Positions 54,862 through 63,326 of a DNA stretch of 64,000 bases are shown piece after piece. Numbering within the stretch: position 1 is the first letter of the stretch; each line of letters begins with the position of its first letter. Below the pieces are notes generated by a model. That model was not told the DNA's origin. It was given only the letters and a program-made list of their open reading frames with translations, and ran no database searches. The translations under genes and the position numbers were made by a program. This DNA comes from Pseudomonas sp. REP124 (GTDB lineage Bacteria > Pseudomonadota > Gammaproteobacteria > Pseudomonadales > Pseudomonadaceae), in contig NZ_JAIQWX010000017.1 of assembly GCF_020164475.1 (NCBI RefSeq), positions 1-64,000 on the forward strand, written 5' to 3'.

Positions 54862-57230
54862 TGACACACCAACGGCCCGATCAGCGGGATCTGTTCCTGT
54901 TTCGTATCGACGTCAAACTGCACCCGGCAGCTTTTGCCATCGGCCAGTGTCACCTGCAAAGTGTTCTGCTGTTGCAGGTTCTCCAGATACACCAGGCCGT
55001 CCCACCCCACCACGGTCTGCGTACCGCTCTGCTCATGCATCACGCCACTGCCCAGAGGCAATTCCTGCTGCCGCGCATCCACCAGAACAATGCTCGCGGC
55101 AATCACCCGGCTCAACGGAAACTCCAGCAGATAACCACTGCCACGCCGCACCGCGATGCGCTGTTCGACGTTCGGACTGCGCACGTTGGCCGGCAGGTTC
55201 AGTGGATCGATTTCGTATTTGCCGCGGTAGTAGGCGCTGCTCCACGGCACCAGCAGGTGGCCGTTGCGATCGGTCTGGCCGACGGGCTGGTTTTCGTAGC
55301 GCACCGGGACGTCGGCGTAGCCATCGGTGCTGACCACCACAAAGGCATCATCGATGCGATTGGCGGCGAATACCTGTCGATCCATCCACACCAGCGAACC
55401 GCTGGCGTCGGCCCAACGGGTTTCGGCCTCGCTGGTGCCGTAGACCCCGGCCTGCAATTGCACCGATTGCAGGCGCCAGGTCAGGTCGGCCTGACGATAA
55501 TCCGGCCCGTCCCCTTTGGCGTAACCAAGGTTGAAGCCCACCCCGCCCTGAGTCGGTACGGCACGGCTGTAGTTGACCCGCTGCAGGCTCTCGCCGTTCT
55601 TGCCGCGCTCGCTGCTGATCGCGAGGCTGCCCTGTAGGTCGAACGGAATCACCAGTTGCGCCTGCACCGCCCAGTTGCTGTCGCCGATTTCACGGTTGGC
55701 CGACAGGTAGAAACTGGTGCTGCGCCACAACGATTTGCTCCACGTCAGGTTGAGCAGACGGGTGCGTGAATCGTCCGCCGCGCGCACATCGAAATAGCCG
55801 GCACCGAGGCTGCCCCAATCGTTCAGGTTGACGCTCAGGGTCGCCTGTTCGCTGCGCTTGCTCAGGGTCACGTAGGGTGTGTCGACCAGCGTCAGGTCCG
55901 CGTATTGATCACGGCGTTGCAGGCGCTGATACGAAAAGCTGTAGCGCTGGTTGCTGTACTGATAGCCGAGACTCAGTTGCTGCCCGCTTTCGCCGTCGAA
56001 ACGGCTCTGGCTGACGGCACTGTTGAGCACGCCGAAATTGCCCAGGCGCACGTTGCCGCCGACGCCGCCGAGGGCCAGGGAGTCCGAGGCTTCGGCGTGG
56101 CTTTCGAGGGTGAAGTTGTCGCTGAGGCCATAGCGCAGGCTGCCGGAGGTAACGCCGGGGCCGTAACTGAAATCCCGCAGGCCGTAGTCCTGGCGCAGGG
56201 TGCCGGCCGCCACGGAAAAGTCCGACAGACCTTTTTGCAGCAGGCTGCTGGTGACATAGAACGGCACGGTGGTGGAGACCTGGCGCCCCAGTGCATCGGT
56301 GGTCACCACCACGGCTTCGCCAGCACCGTTGATGAACGGAATGTTGGTCAGGGTGTAGGGACCGGGCTGCAATTCGGCGCTGCTGGATTTGTAGCCGTTG
56401 ATGAACAGATCCACCGAGGACGGCACGGCAGCTTCACCGGCGAACTGCGGCAAGGGATAGGTGACCAGATCCGGACGCACGCCGAAATCCCGCGACAACT
56501 GCACCCCGCCGATACGCACCGAACTGCTCCAGGGCAAGGCGCCGCTGACCAGGTCGCCGGCCTCATAGGTCAGCATTCGGTCGTCATCGGAGAAACGCCA
56601 GGTGGTGTCGTAGCGCAGGTAGCGATTGTTCAGCGTGCCCAGCTCTTCCCCGGACAGCGTGCGGCGGTACTGTCCGGTGTTGGACAGCGTGCCCCAGCTG
56701 TCGAACAGTCGTACTTCGTTCCATGCCGCCAGGTAGGTGCCGGCATCGTCGGTGTCGTTGAGGTACAGGTCATAGTTGAGCAAGGCGCCGAAGCTGCTCA
56801 GGGCCGGCGTGCGCGGATAGGCTTCGCGACGGCCGACGAACTGTTCGGGCAACCAGTCCGGCGGCACGTCGAGCAGCAGACGCTGGGCGTTGCCGTCGTA
56901 CTCGCTACGCAGGCCGGGCACCTGATCGAGGCCGACTTCGGCGCCTGTGCCCTCGGGCAATTTCATGCCGGTATCGCGCAACACGCTGGCAGACAGGAAG
57001 AACTGCCCGTTGCGCTGCTCAACCGCAACGACCCGTCCGGTGTTCATCTGGTTGACCACCAGTTCCAGGAACAACTGTGCATCGGCAACAGCCTCCATGC
57101 CGCTGGGCGGAGGCGGCAGGTCACCGGCCTCCACCTGATGAATGACCACCAGGCAACACACACAGCCCATGGCCCAAGACGGACACCGGAAACTGCGAGC
57201 CCGACCCTGGCTCATTGCCGCTTTGTCCAT
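54858..57230 (-). CDS. csuD: Fimbrial outer-membrane usher (Csu type)
   Basis: A 790-residue outer-membrane usher, forming the pore through which pilus subunits pass. An N-terminal domain (about 40-150) precedes the barrel, with usher motifs SSVRIGGVQLSRDFGVRPDLVTYPLPQFAG and QPGPYTLTNIPFINGAGEAVVVTTDALGR (plug and hinge region), and C-terminal domains ending with GPLVCQ. ATG at 57230 is preferred, with AAGG upstream; a TTG one codon earlier is possible. Length is typical of archaic (sigma) ushers. Confidence 0.92.
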   Translation of the reverse strand: MDKAAMSQGRARSFRCPSWAMGCVCCLVVIHQVEAGDLPPPPSGMEAVADAQLFLELVVNQMNTGRVVAVEQRNGQFFLSASVLRDTGMKLPEGTGAEVGLDQVPGLRSEYDGNAQRLLLDVPPDWLPEQFVGRREAYPRTPALSSFGALLNYDLYLNDTDDAGTYLAAWNEVRLFDSWGTLSNTGQYRRTLSGEELGTLNNRYLRYDTTWRFSDDDRMLTYEAGDLVSGALPWSSSVRIGGVQLSRDFGVRPDLVTYPLPQFAGEAAVPSSVDLFINGYKSSSAELQPGPYTLTNIPFINGAGEAVVVTTDALGRQVSTTVPFYVTSSLLQKGLSDFSVAAGTLRQDYGLRDFSYGPGVTSGSLRYGLSDNFTLESHAEASDSLALGGVGGNVRLGNFGVLNSAVSQSRFDGESGQQLSLGYQYSNQRYSFSYQRLQRRDQYADLTLVDTPYVTLSKRSEQATLSVNLNDWGSLGAGYFDVRAADDSRTRLLNLTWSKSLWRSTSFYLSANREIGDSNWAVQAQLVIPFDLQGSLAISSERGKNGESLQRVNYSRAVPTQGGVGFNLGYAKGDGPDYRQADLTWRLQSVQLQAGVYGTSEAETRWADASGSLVWMDRQVFAANRIDDAFVVVSTDGYADVPVRYENQPVGQTDRNGHLLVPWSSAYYRGKYEIDPLNLPANVRSPNVEQRIAVRRGSGYLLEFPLSRVIAASIVLVDARQQELPLGSGVMHEQSGTQTVVGWDGLVYLENLQQQNTLQVTLADGKSCRVQFDVDTKQEQIPLIGPLVCQ

Positions 57231-57266
57231 CAATGGACCTTGTCTCCTTTTTCAGCCCACTACAGG

Positions 57267-58043
57267 TCAACGCGCCGGCGCCACACTCTGCACCTGCGCC
57301 GCCCCATTGACCCGCACCTGCAATCCCGACTCGCCCGCCACCGGGCCCGGTGCCGGCCAGCGCATGATCGCGCCGGGCAGCACATAGCCCAGTAACCCCT
57401 CCACCAGCGGCTTGCTCTGCCCGCCCTGTTTGAGCGCCACGTCGGTCAGCCGCGCATGCACCGCGCCCTGGTTGCGCACTTCCACATAGGGTTTGCCGTC
57501 GACCGCCACCGTGCGCCAGCTCAGGTCCGGCAGGCCGATGCCCTTGGGATCGCGCGGACGGGTGGTGTCTTCCTTGCTCCACAGCCCTGCGCCATAGGCA
57601 AACAGCGGCACCGAATAGCGCATCTGGAAGCGAATCGCCGCCGCAGTCTTGCCGTCGTCCGCAGCAGGCGGTTTCGCGGACGGGATTTCATCGATGATGA
57701 TGCGGTAGGCCAGTTCCTGCCCCGGCGGGATTTCCTTGGTGCGCGTGAGACGCACCAGCTGTTTCTGCCCCGGCTCGATCTTCGCCACCGGCGGACTGCC
57801 GATCACGTCGCGCTGGTTCTGGTACTGATCGCTGAAGCCGCTCTGGCTCCACGCGAACACGCGGATCTGCAGATTGGCGGTCTCGTTGCCACGGTTCTCC
57901 AGCCACAATGCGCTGGCCTGCTGATCGGCTTCCAGCACCGGATCGATCGGCCAGATCAGCACTGAACTCGCCGCCTGCACATTGGCCGCCCCCAGCCACA
58001 GCAGGGCCAGAAGCCCATGACGCATGAGCGAAGATAAATACAT
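57267..58043 (-). CDS. csuC: Periplasmic fimbrial chaperone (Csu type)
   Basis: A 258-residue pilus chaperone with signal peptide ending NVQA. The immunoglobulin-like domain 1 shows VLIWPIDPVLEADQQASALWLENRG and LVRLTRTKEIPPGQELAYRIIIDEIP; domain 2 includes KPYVEVRNQGAVHARLTDVAL. It holds SCPU subunits before donor-strand exchange. AAGGAG precedes the ATG. It lies between the four subunit genes and the usher, as in csu operons. Confidence 0.92.
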   Translation of the reverse strand: MYLSSLMRHGLLALLWLGAANVQAASSVLIWPIDPVLEADQQASALWLENRGNETANLQIRVFAWSQSGFSDQYQNQRDVIGSPPVAKIEPGQKQLVRLTRTKEIPPGQELAYRIIIDEIPSAKPPAADDGKTAAAIRFQMRYSVPLFAYGAGLWSKEDTTRPRDPKGIGLPDLSWRTVAVDGKPYVEVRNQGAVHARLTDVALKQGGQSKPLVEGLLGYVLPGAIMRWPAPGPVAGESGLQVRVNGAAQVQSVAPAR

Positions 58044-58073
58044 CCACCATCTCCTTATGATCCGTTCATCCCG

Positions 58074-58574
58074 TCACCACGACAGCTGCACCTGCAGCAC
58101 ATCGCTGTATGTCCCCCCGGGTTGATTGCCCGGTAACTGCACCTGGCCGTAAATCGGCAGGCGAATGTTGTTTGCATCGCTGTAGGCCACCGCCACGCTC
58201 TGGCCGATCCCCAGGCTCTGGCTGAACGCTGCATCGCGAAACAGCTGATACGCGACCCGGTTGCTGCCGGTGCCGAGCTGCATGTTGCGCCCACCGTTGT
58301 TGTACTGCCCGCCATCGACACTCATGTTCAGGGTCACCCCCGGCGTGCATTGCAACTGCACGCCACCGGTCAGCGCCACCTGCACGGTGCCTGTGGCCAA
58401 CGCCGAGCGGCTGCCGAAATTCAGGCTGCCGTAGCTGGACACCCCACCCACCACCAGGCACCCCGCGGTCACGGTAGCACTGACCTGAAAGCTCTGGCTG
58501 GTGGCCGCCGTCAACGGCACAGGCGTACTGCCCGCGCATATGAGCAGCAGCGCCGAACAGCCCTGGCGCAACAT
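58074..58574 (-). CDS. SCPU-domain pilus subunit 4
   Basis: A 166-residue exported protein: signal peptide (about 23 residues), one spore-coat-U domain with the cysteines C39 (TAGCLVVGG) and C76 (QLQCTPGV), and the conserved end PGGTYSDVLQVQLSW. It is the subunit closest to the chaperone gene. Probably a minor pilin or adaptor, like CsuB. Confidence 0.88.
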   Translation of the reverse strand: MLRQGCSALLLICAGSTPVPLTAATSQSFQVSATVTAGCLVVGGVSSYGSLNFGSRSALATGTVQVALTGGVQLQCTPGVTLNMSVDGGQYNNGGRNMQLGTGSNRVAYQLFRDAAFSQSLGIGQSVAVAYSDANNIRLPIYGQVQLPGNQPGGTYSDVLQVQLSW

Positions 58575-58578
58575 CGCA

Positions 58579-59115
58579 CTAGAACGTCAGTTCGACGGAA
58601 ATGGTGTCGGTGTAGGTGCCCGCCGGCAGCCCGGCCTTGCCCACCGCCTGGCCGTAGATGTTCACGGTCTGCGCCACGCCGGTGCTGGCGGCGAGGTTGA
58701 TCACCCCGTCGATGGCCAGCAGCTGCGAATGCCCGGCGTCGGTGTACAGATCGTAGGGCACGTAGTTGGCGACCCCGTCAAACAACGCCCGGGTTCCGCC
58801 CGGCGACTTGCCGTCGTTGGCGCCGGCGCGAATCTTCACCGCCGGCGTGGTGCCGGCCGAGCACAGAATCGACAGCGCCCCGCCGCCACCGCCCAGCACC
58901 TGTCCGGTGGCAGTGGTGAACAGGCTGTTGGCGGTGCCGAAATTCAAGGCACCGAAGTTCAGGTTGGTGGAGCCGCCGCCACCGTTGACCTGGCAGCTGC
59001 TGATCAGGATCAGGCTGGAAGTGATCTGCCCGGTGACCGTTGTCGCCGCCTGCACACCGCCCGCCAGCGCCAGGCCGAGCAATGACAAACCTATCCTTGA
59101 TGCACACGTACGCAT
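58579..59115 (-). CDS. SCPU-domain pilus subunit 3
   Basis: A 178-residue exported SCPU protein with signal peptide MRTCASRIGLSLLGLALAGG. Cysteines occur in LISSCQVNGGG and LSILCSAGTTP, and the end is AGTYTDTISVELTF. Its stop is four bases before the next gene. Confidence 0.88.
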   Translation of the reverse strand: MRTCASRIGLSLLGLALAGGVQAATTVTGQITSSLILISSCQVNGGGGSTNLNFGALNFGTANSLFTTATGQVLGGGGGALSILCSAGTTPAVKIRAGANDGKSPGGTRALFDGVANYVPYDLYTDAGHSQLLAIDGVINLAASTGVAQTVNIYGQAVGKAGLPAGTYTDTISVELTF

Positions 59116-59135
59116 GGTGTCCTTCCTCTACGGGG

Positions 59136-59666
59136 TTACCAGTCCAGCGTGACCGTCAGGGTGTCGGTGTAGACCCCGGCCGGTAACGCGCGGGTGTTCG
59201 CCACCACCGAGCCGAATACCGGAATCGGTATCTGCGCCCCGCTGGTGACGGCGAAATTGTGTTGTCGACCGATGCTGTAGCTCTGGCTGCCGGAGGCATC
59301 GACGAACAATTGATAGGGAATGGTCAGGCGGCCGTTGCTCAGGCGCCGGGTGTTACCGTCGCCGTGGGTGCCGCCGTCGATGGAGACGGTGAAACCGGTG
59401 ACTGAAGGGTTGCAGGCCACGTTCAACTTGCCGCTGGCCTCATCGCCGAGGCTGGCCTTGATCGGGGCGCTCCATGTCGGACCCTGCTGACCGAAATCCA
59501 GGGTGCCGAGCGCGCTGACCGGGCTGTCGGGATTGCCGGCATTGGTCACTTCGCAGCCGGCAATGAGCGTCAGCCGCGCGTGGATCTGCCCGCTGACCGC
59601 CGCTTGCGCGCTACCGGCCAGCAGCGCCAGCAGGCCTGCGGCAAACACCTTGCACAATCTCGTCAT
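59136..59666 (-). CDS. SCPU-domain pilus subunit 2
   Basis: A 176-residue exported SCPU protein. The ATG at 59666 gives the signal peptide MTRLCKVFAAGLLALLAGSAQA; the upstream frame has no such signal. Cysteines lie in LIAGCEVTN and LNVACNPS. It ends PAGVYTDTLTVTLDW, the usual donor-strand-like ending. Confidence 0.88.
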   Translation of the reverse strand: MTRLCKVFAAGLLALLAGSAQAAVSGQIHARLTLIAGCEVTNAGNPDSPVSALGTLDFGQQGPTWSAPIKASLGDEASGKLNVACNPSVTGFTVSIDGGTHGDGNTRRLSNGRLTIPYQLFVDASGSQSYSIGRQHNFAVTSGAQIPIPVFGSVVANTRALPAGVYTDTLTVTLDW

Positions 59667-59759
59667 CACTCCAATCCCAACTCCTTCAGGATGTTTGAAG
59701 CGGCGCTCGCGGGCGCCCCCTTCCCTGCGCAACCCGAATCCATCGGGTTGCCTGTGTAT

Positions 59760-60287
59760 TCACCAGATGACCGTCACCTTCACCAGGTCCGAATAGCCGC
59801 TGACCCGGGGAATCTCCGCCAGCGGTTCGATGCGGGCGTACAACGGCAGATCCACGGTACCGGTGTCCGGCACCCGACCGCTCACCGGCACGTCCACCGC
59901 CAGCGGAATGCGCCGCGCCGGGTCCTGATAGAGCCGATAGGGAATGGGTTTGCTGTGTTCGGCGCTACCGGCCATGTAACGCACATCGCCGACGCCACCA
60001 TGCAGGCCGCCGTCGACGCGCAGTTGATAGGGTGTATCGGGGTTGCATTCGAGGCGCGGCAGGCGCCCGTTGGTGAGCGCCGCACCCAGCGGCCCGCCGG
60101 GATTGTCCAGGCGCGCGGTGCTGCCGAAGTCCAGCACGCCCAGTTGTTCGATGCCGGCTTCGCGTTGTTGTCCGACCAATTGGCAGCCGCGCTGCACGTC
60201 GACCCGCACCTGAACCTGAAGTTCGGCGGCCGACACCAGCGTACCGAGTCCTGCACCCAAGGCTGCCAACACCACACGTCCTTTCAC
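59760..60287 (-). CDS. SCPU-domain pilus subunit 1
   Basis: A 175-residue exported protein and first gene of the Csu operon. Start chosen at a GTG (60287), giving a basic N-terminus and signal peptide (MKGRVVLAALGAGLGTLVSAAE if read from this codon), behind AAGGA. Cysteines occur in QRGCQLVGQ and RLECNPDT; the end is VSGYSDLVKVTVIW. By position it corresponds to CsuA/B, but major-pilin status is not proven. Confidence 0.82.
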   Translation of the reverse strand: MKGRVVLAALGAGLGTLVSAAELQVQVRVDVQRGCQLVGQQREAGIEQLGVLDFGSTARLDNPGGPLGAALTNGRLPRLECNPDTPYQLRVDGGLHGGVGDVRYMAGSAEHSKPIPYRLYQDPARRIPLAVDVPVSGRVPDTGTVDLPLYARIEPLAEIPRVSGYSDLVKVTVIW

Positions 60288-60571
60288 GGCCCCATTCCTT
60301 ATTGCGGGGTGTCTTGTAGGACTGAGGTTAGCAACGGGTCGGAAAAGCGCCAGCGATGTTGCGGAAATTGGATCCATGGCAACACAGGGACTTCGCGCAG
60401 TTATTGCGGAAAGTCTCACCGAAGTGACGTGCAATTAGCTGTACATGCCGCAGGATTTTGTCCAGTAACGCCCACGTCCTTTTGACACAACTGGAAGCAA
60501 ATTAACCTGCTGGTTACACTATGTCCCCGCAGCTCAGGGAGCCTGCTTGACGAAAACGGGGTGAACTCACA

Positions 60572-61702
60572 TTGGCTGTACCACCGCCAAACCGCTCGCG
60601 ACCTGCATCGCGCTGGCCATCGTTGCGCCGCCTGTTCGGCAAGGCGTCGACAACCCCGGCACCCGGCACCGCAAGCGGTCGGGTCATTCACGACTACTTT
60701 CACCACAAGGCCCATTCCCAGGGCTACACCTTGAGCCACAGCCAGCAACGGGTGATCGATTGCATGGCCCAGCATGCGACGTCGCTGCTGGGTGCCGGGG
60801 CGAAGACCCTGCCGGGGCTCTATCTGCATGGCGCCGTGGGTCGGGGCAAAAGCTGGCTTCTGGACGGTTTTTTCCAGGCCGTTCCCCTGGCGGAGAAACA
60901 GCGCCTGCACTTCCACGAGTTTTTTGCCCGCCTGCACCAGGGCATGTTCGATCATCGCGATCAGCCTGACGCCCTGGCCACCACCCTCGATGAATTGCTC
61001 AACGATTGCCGGGTGCTGTGTTTCGACGAATTCCATGTCCACGACATCGGCGATGCGATGTTGATCACGCGGCTGTTCAAGGCTTTGTTTCGCCGCGGCA
61101 TCCTGCTGCTGGTCACCTCCAACTACCCGCCGGAAGGCCTGCTGCCCAATCCGCTGTACCACGCGCGGTTCAAGCCGGTGATCGACCTGATCAACGCGCG
61201 GATGCAGGTGATGGAGGTGGGGGGGCCCCATGACTACCGCAGTCAGGCCAGGACTCACGCGCAGCAGCTGTTTACCCAGGGCCAGTACGTGTGGCCCGCC
61301 ACGCTGGCTCAGCGTCAGGCCGCGAACGTACCTGTTGTCGATGCGCCAGCCATCGCCCTGCCGGTCGGCACACGCCACCTGCCCGCCCGCTACTGTGAAG
61401 GGCGCACCGTCGGCTTCACCTTCAGCGACCTGTGCGACCAGCCCACGGCGGTGATGGATTATCTGGAACTGTGCCGGCGCTTCGACCACTGGATCATCGA
61501 CGAACTGCCCAACCTGGCCGACTGCTCAATTGCCGCCCAGCAGCGTTTCATCAATCTGGTGGATGTTCTGTACGACCAGGACAAGCACCTGATCCTGCTG
61601 GGCCAGCGTTCGCTGCGGGAAAGCCTGGATGGCGAGGCGATCGACCTGGCGCGCACTCGCAGTCGGTTGGGGCGGTTGGTGGAGGTTCGGGAGGCGGTCT
61701 GA
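60572..61702 (+). CDS. zapE: ZapE/AFG1-family ATPase
   Basis: A 376-residue AFG1-like AAA ATPase. Walker A GAVGRGKS (87-94), Walker B LCFDEFHVHD (149-158) and an Arg-finger/sensor region (TSNYPPEGLLPN) are visible, plus AFG1 signatures HFHEFF and DFFEAR-like motifs in modified form. The start is TTG at 60572, the only plausible one in this frame, with GGGG upstream. The N-terminal 35 residues are basic and proline-rich. It may be a second copy of ZapE rather than the main one, because the sequence departs from the usual form. It is followed at 61764 by the LRR-kinase gene. Confidence 0.85.
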   Translation: MAVPPPNRSRPASRWPSLRRLFGKASTTPAPGTASGRVIHDYFHHKAHSQGYTLSHSQQRVIDCMAQHATSLLGAGAKTLPGLYLHGAVGRGKSWLLDGFFQAVPLAEKQRLHFHEFFARLHQGMFDHRDQPDALATTLDELLNDCRVLCFDEFHVHDIGDAMLITRLFKALFRRGILLLVTSNYPPEGLLPNPLYHARFKPVIDLINARMQVMEVGGPHDYRSQARTHAQQLFTQGQYVWPATLAQRQAANVPVVDAPAIALPVGTRHLPARYCEGRTVGFTFSDLCDQPTAVMDYLELCRRFDHWIIDELPNLADCSIAAQQRFINLVDVLYDQDKHLILLGQRSLRESLDGEAIDLARTRSRLGRLVEVREAV

Positions 61703-61763
61703 CGGCCACCCTCATTCCCGCTATCATGCCGCCCATTCCCTCGATCAACGGCGAACCCTCTTC

Positions 61764-63068
61764 ATGCACACCCTTGAACAACTGCGCGCCGGATCGCTGG
61801 CGGGCGTTACGCGGCTGGATTTGAGCTGCGGCCTGACCGAGTTTCCCGGGGAAATCTTCGATCTGGCCGATTCCCTGGAAGTGCTCAATCTCAGCGGCAA
61901 TGCCTTGAGCAGCCTGCCGGACGACCTGCACCGCCTGACCCGCTTGCGCGTGTTGTTCTGCTCGGACAACCAGTTCACCGAACTGCCCGCCTGCATCGGC
62001 CAGTGCGCGGCGCTGACCATGGTCGGTTTCAAGGCCAACCGTATCGAACACGTACCTGCTGCAGCGCTGCCGCCTTTGTTGCGCTGGCTGATACTGACCG
62101 ATAACTGCGTCGAGTCCCTGCCCAACGAACTGGGTGAACGCCCGCACCTGCAAAAACTCATGCTCGCGGGCAACCGCCTGACCTGCCTGCCCGAAAGCCT
62201 GCGCAACTGCCACAGGCTCGAACTGATCCGCATCGCCGCCAACCAGCTGACTGAATTGCCTGAATGGCTGCTCTCGCTGCCGAGCTTGTGCTGGCTAGCC
62301 TACGCGGGTAATCCGCTGGAAAACGAAGCGGCACTGCAGGCCACAGCGCCGATTCCATGGTCTGAACTGCAACTCGAGCAGCAACTCGGCCAGGGCGCTT
62401 CGGGGGTGATCCATCGCGCGACGTGGACGAGATCGGGCCAACCCGCCACAGCCGTCGCCGTCAAACTCTACAAGGGCGAAATGACCAGCGACGGTTCGCC
62501 CCTGCACGAGATGAACGCCTGCATCAGCGCCGGCCTGCACCCTAATCTGATCCGCATCGAAGGGCAGATTTTCGATCATCCGCAGCAAACCGCCGGGCTG
62601 GTGATGCAACTGATCGAGCCCTCGTTCCACAACCTCGCCGGGTTGCCGAGCCTTGCGTCGTGCAGCCGCGACGTCTACGCCGAAGACACCCGTTTCAGCG
62701 CCGATGTCGCCCTGCGCATCGCCCGTGGCATTGCGTCGGTGGCCGGGCACTTGCACGCGCAAGGCATCACCCATGGCGACCTCTATGGTCACAACATCCT
62801 GTGGAACGCGCAGGGCGATTGCCTGCTGGGCGACTTTGGCGCGGCGTCTTTCCACGCGACAGAGGACACCCCTGAAAGCCGGGCGCTGCAACGGATCGAG
62901 GTGCGGGCGTTTGGGGTTTTGCTGGGGGAATTGCTGGAGCGGATCGACGCTGGATTGAGCGATGAGACGCGTGCGGAACTGGAGAGATTGCAGCAGCGCT
63001 GCTGTCAGCCGGATGTGCTGGCGCGACCGGGGTTCGAGGAGATCGTTCGGGCGTTGAATGATCTGTGA
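61764..63068 (+). CDS. Leucine-rich-repeat protein kinase (Hanks-type)
   Basis: A 434-residue cytoplasmic protein. Residues about 16-185 form roughly seven 23-residue leucine-rich repeats of the pattern L..L.LSGN.L..LP. Residues about 200-434 form a eukaryotic-like kinase: glycine loop LGQGASGV (208-215), VAVKLYKGE with Lys234, catalytic loop HGDLYGHN with Asp339 and Asn344, and DFG at 357-359. All catalytic residues are present, the loop being HGD rather than HRD as in many bacterial kinases. There is no signal peptide or membrane helix. ATG at 61764. It lies 61 bases after the ZapE-like gene and may share its transcript. Substrate unknown. Confidence 0.9.
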   Translation: MHTLEQLRAGSLAGVTRLDLSCGLTEFPGEIFDLADSLEVLNLSGNALSSLPDDLHRLTRLRVLFCSDNQFTELPACIGQCAALTMVGFKANRIEHVPAAALPPLLRWLILTDNCVESLPNELGERPHLQKLMLAGNRLTCLPESLRNCHRLELIRIAANQLTELPEWLLSLPSLCWLAYAGNPLENEAALQATAPIPWSELQLEQQLGQGASGVIHRATWTRSGQPATAVAVKLYKGEMTSDGSPLHEMNACISAGLHPNLIRIEGQIFDHPQQTAGLVMQLIEPSFHNLAGLPSLASCSRDVYAEDTRFSADVALRIARGIASVAGHLHAQGITHGDLYGHNILWNAQGDCLLGDFGAASFHATEDTPESRALQRIEVRAFGVLLGELLERIDAGLSDETRAELERLQQRCCQPDVLARPGFEEIVRALNDL

Positions 63069-63082
63069 CCGCTGCGCGGTCA

Positions 63083-63304
63083 ATCGCGAGCAGGCTCGCT
63101 CCCACAAGGGCCGGGTTGTTGCCACCGATTTTGTGTCCGGCGCATAACCCCTGTGGGAGCGGGCTTGCTCGCGAAGACGGCGGCACAGGCAATATGTGTA
63201 GCGACTGACAGACCGCTTTCGCGAGCAAGTCGAATCGTCGCACCGCCGCTCCCACAGTTTGACCGAGCTATGCAGTCCAATGTGGGAGCGAGCCTGCTCG
63301 CGAT
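63083..63304. repeat. Cluster of REP cores, one interrupted
   Basis: Cores at about 63084-63108, 63151-63175 and 63279-63304, plus a broken one at about 63220-63256 in which a 17-base segment (TCGAATCGTCGCACCGC) interrupts the core between GCGAGCAAG and CGCTCCCACA. No gene is seen between the kinase and YebC-like genes. Confidence 0.8.
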
Positions 63305-63326
63305 GGCGGTCTACTGAATCAGCAGA

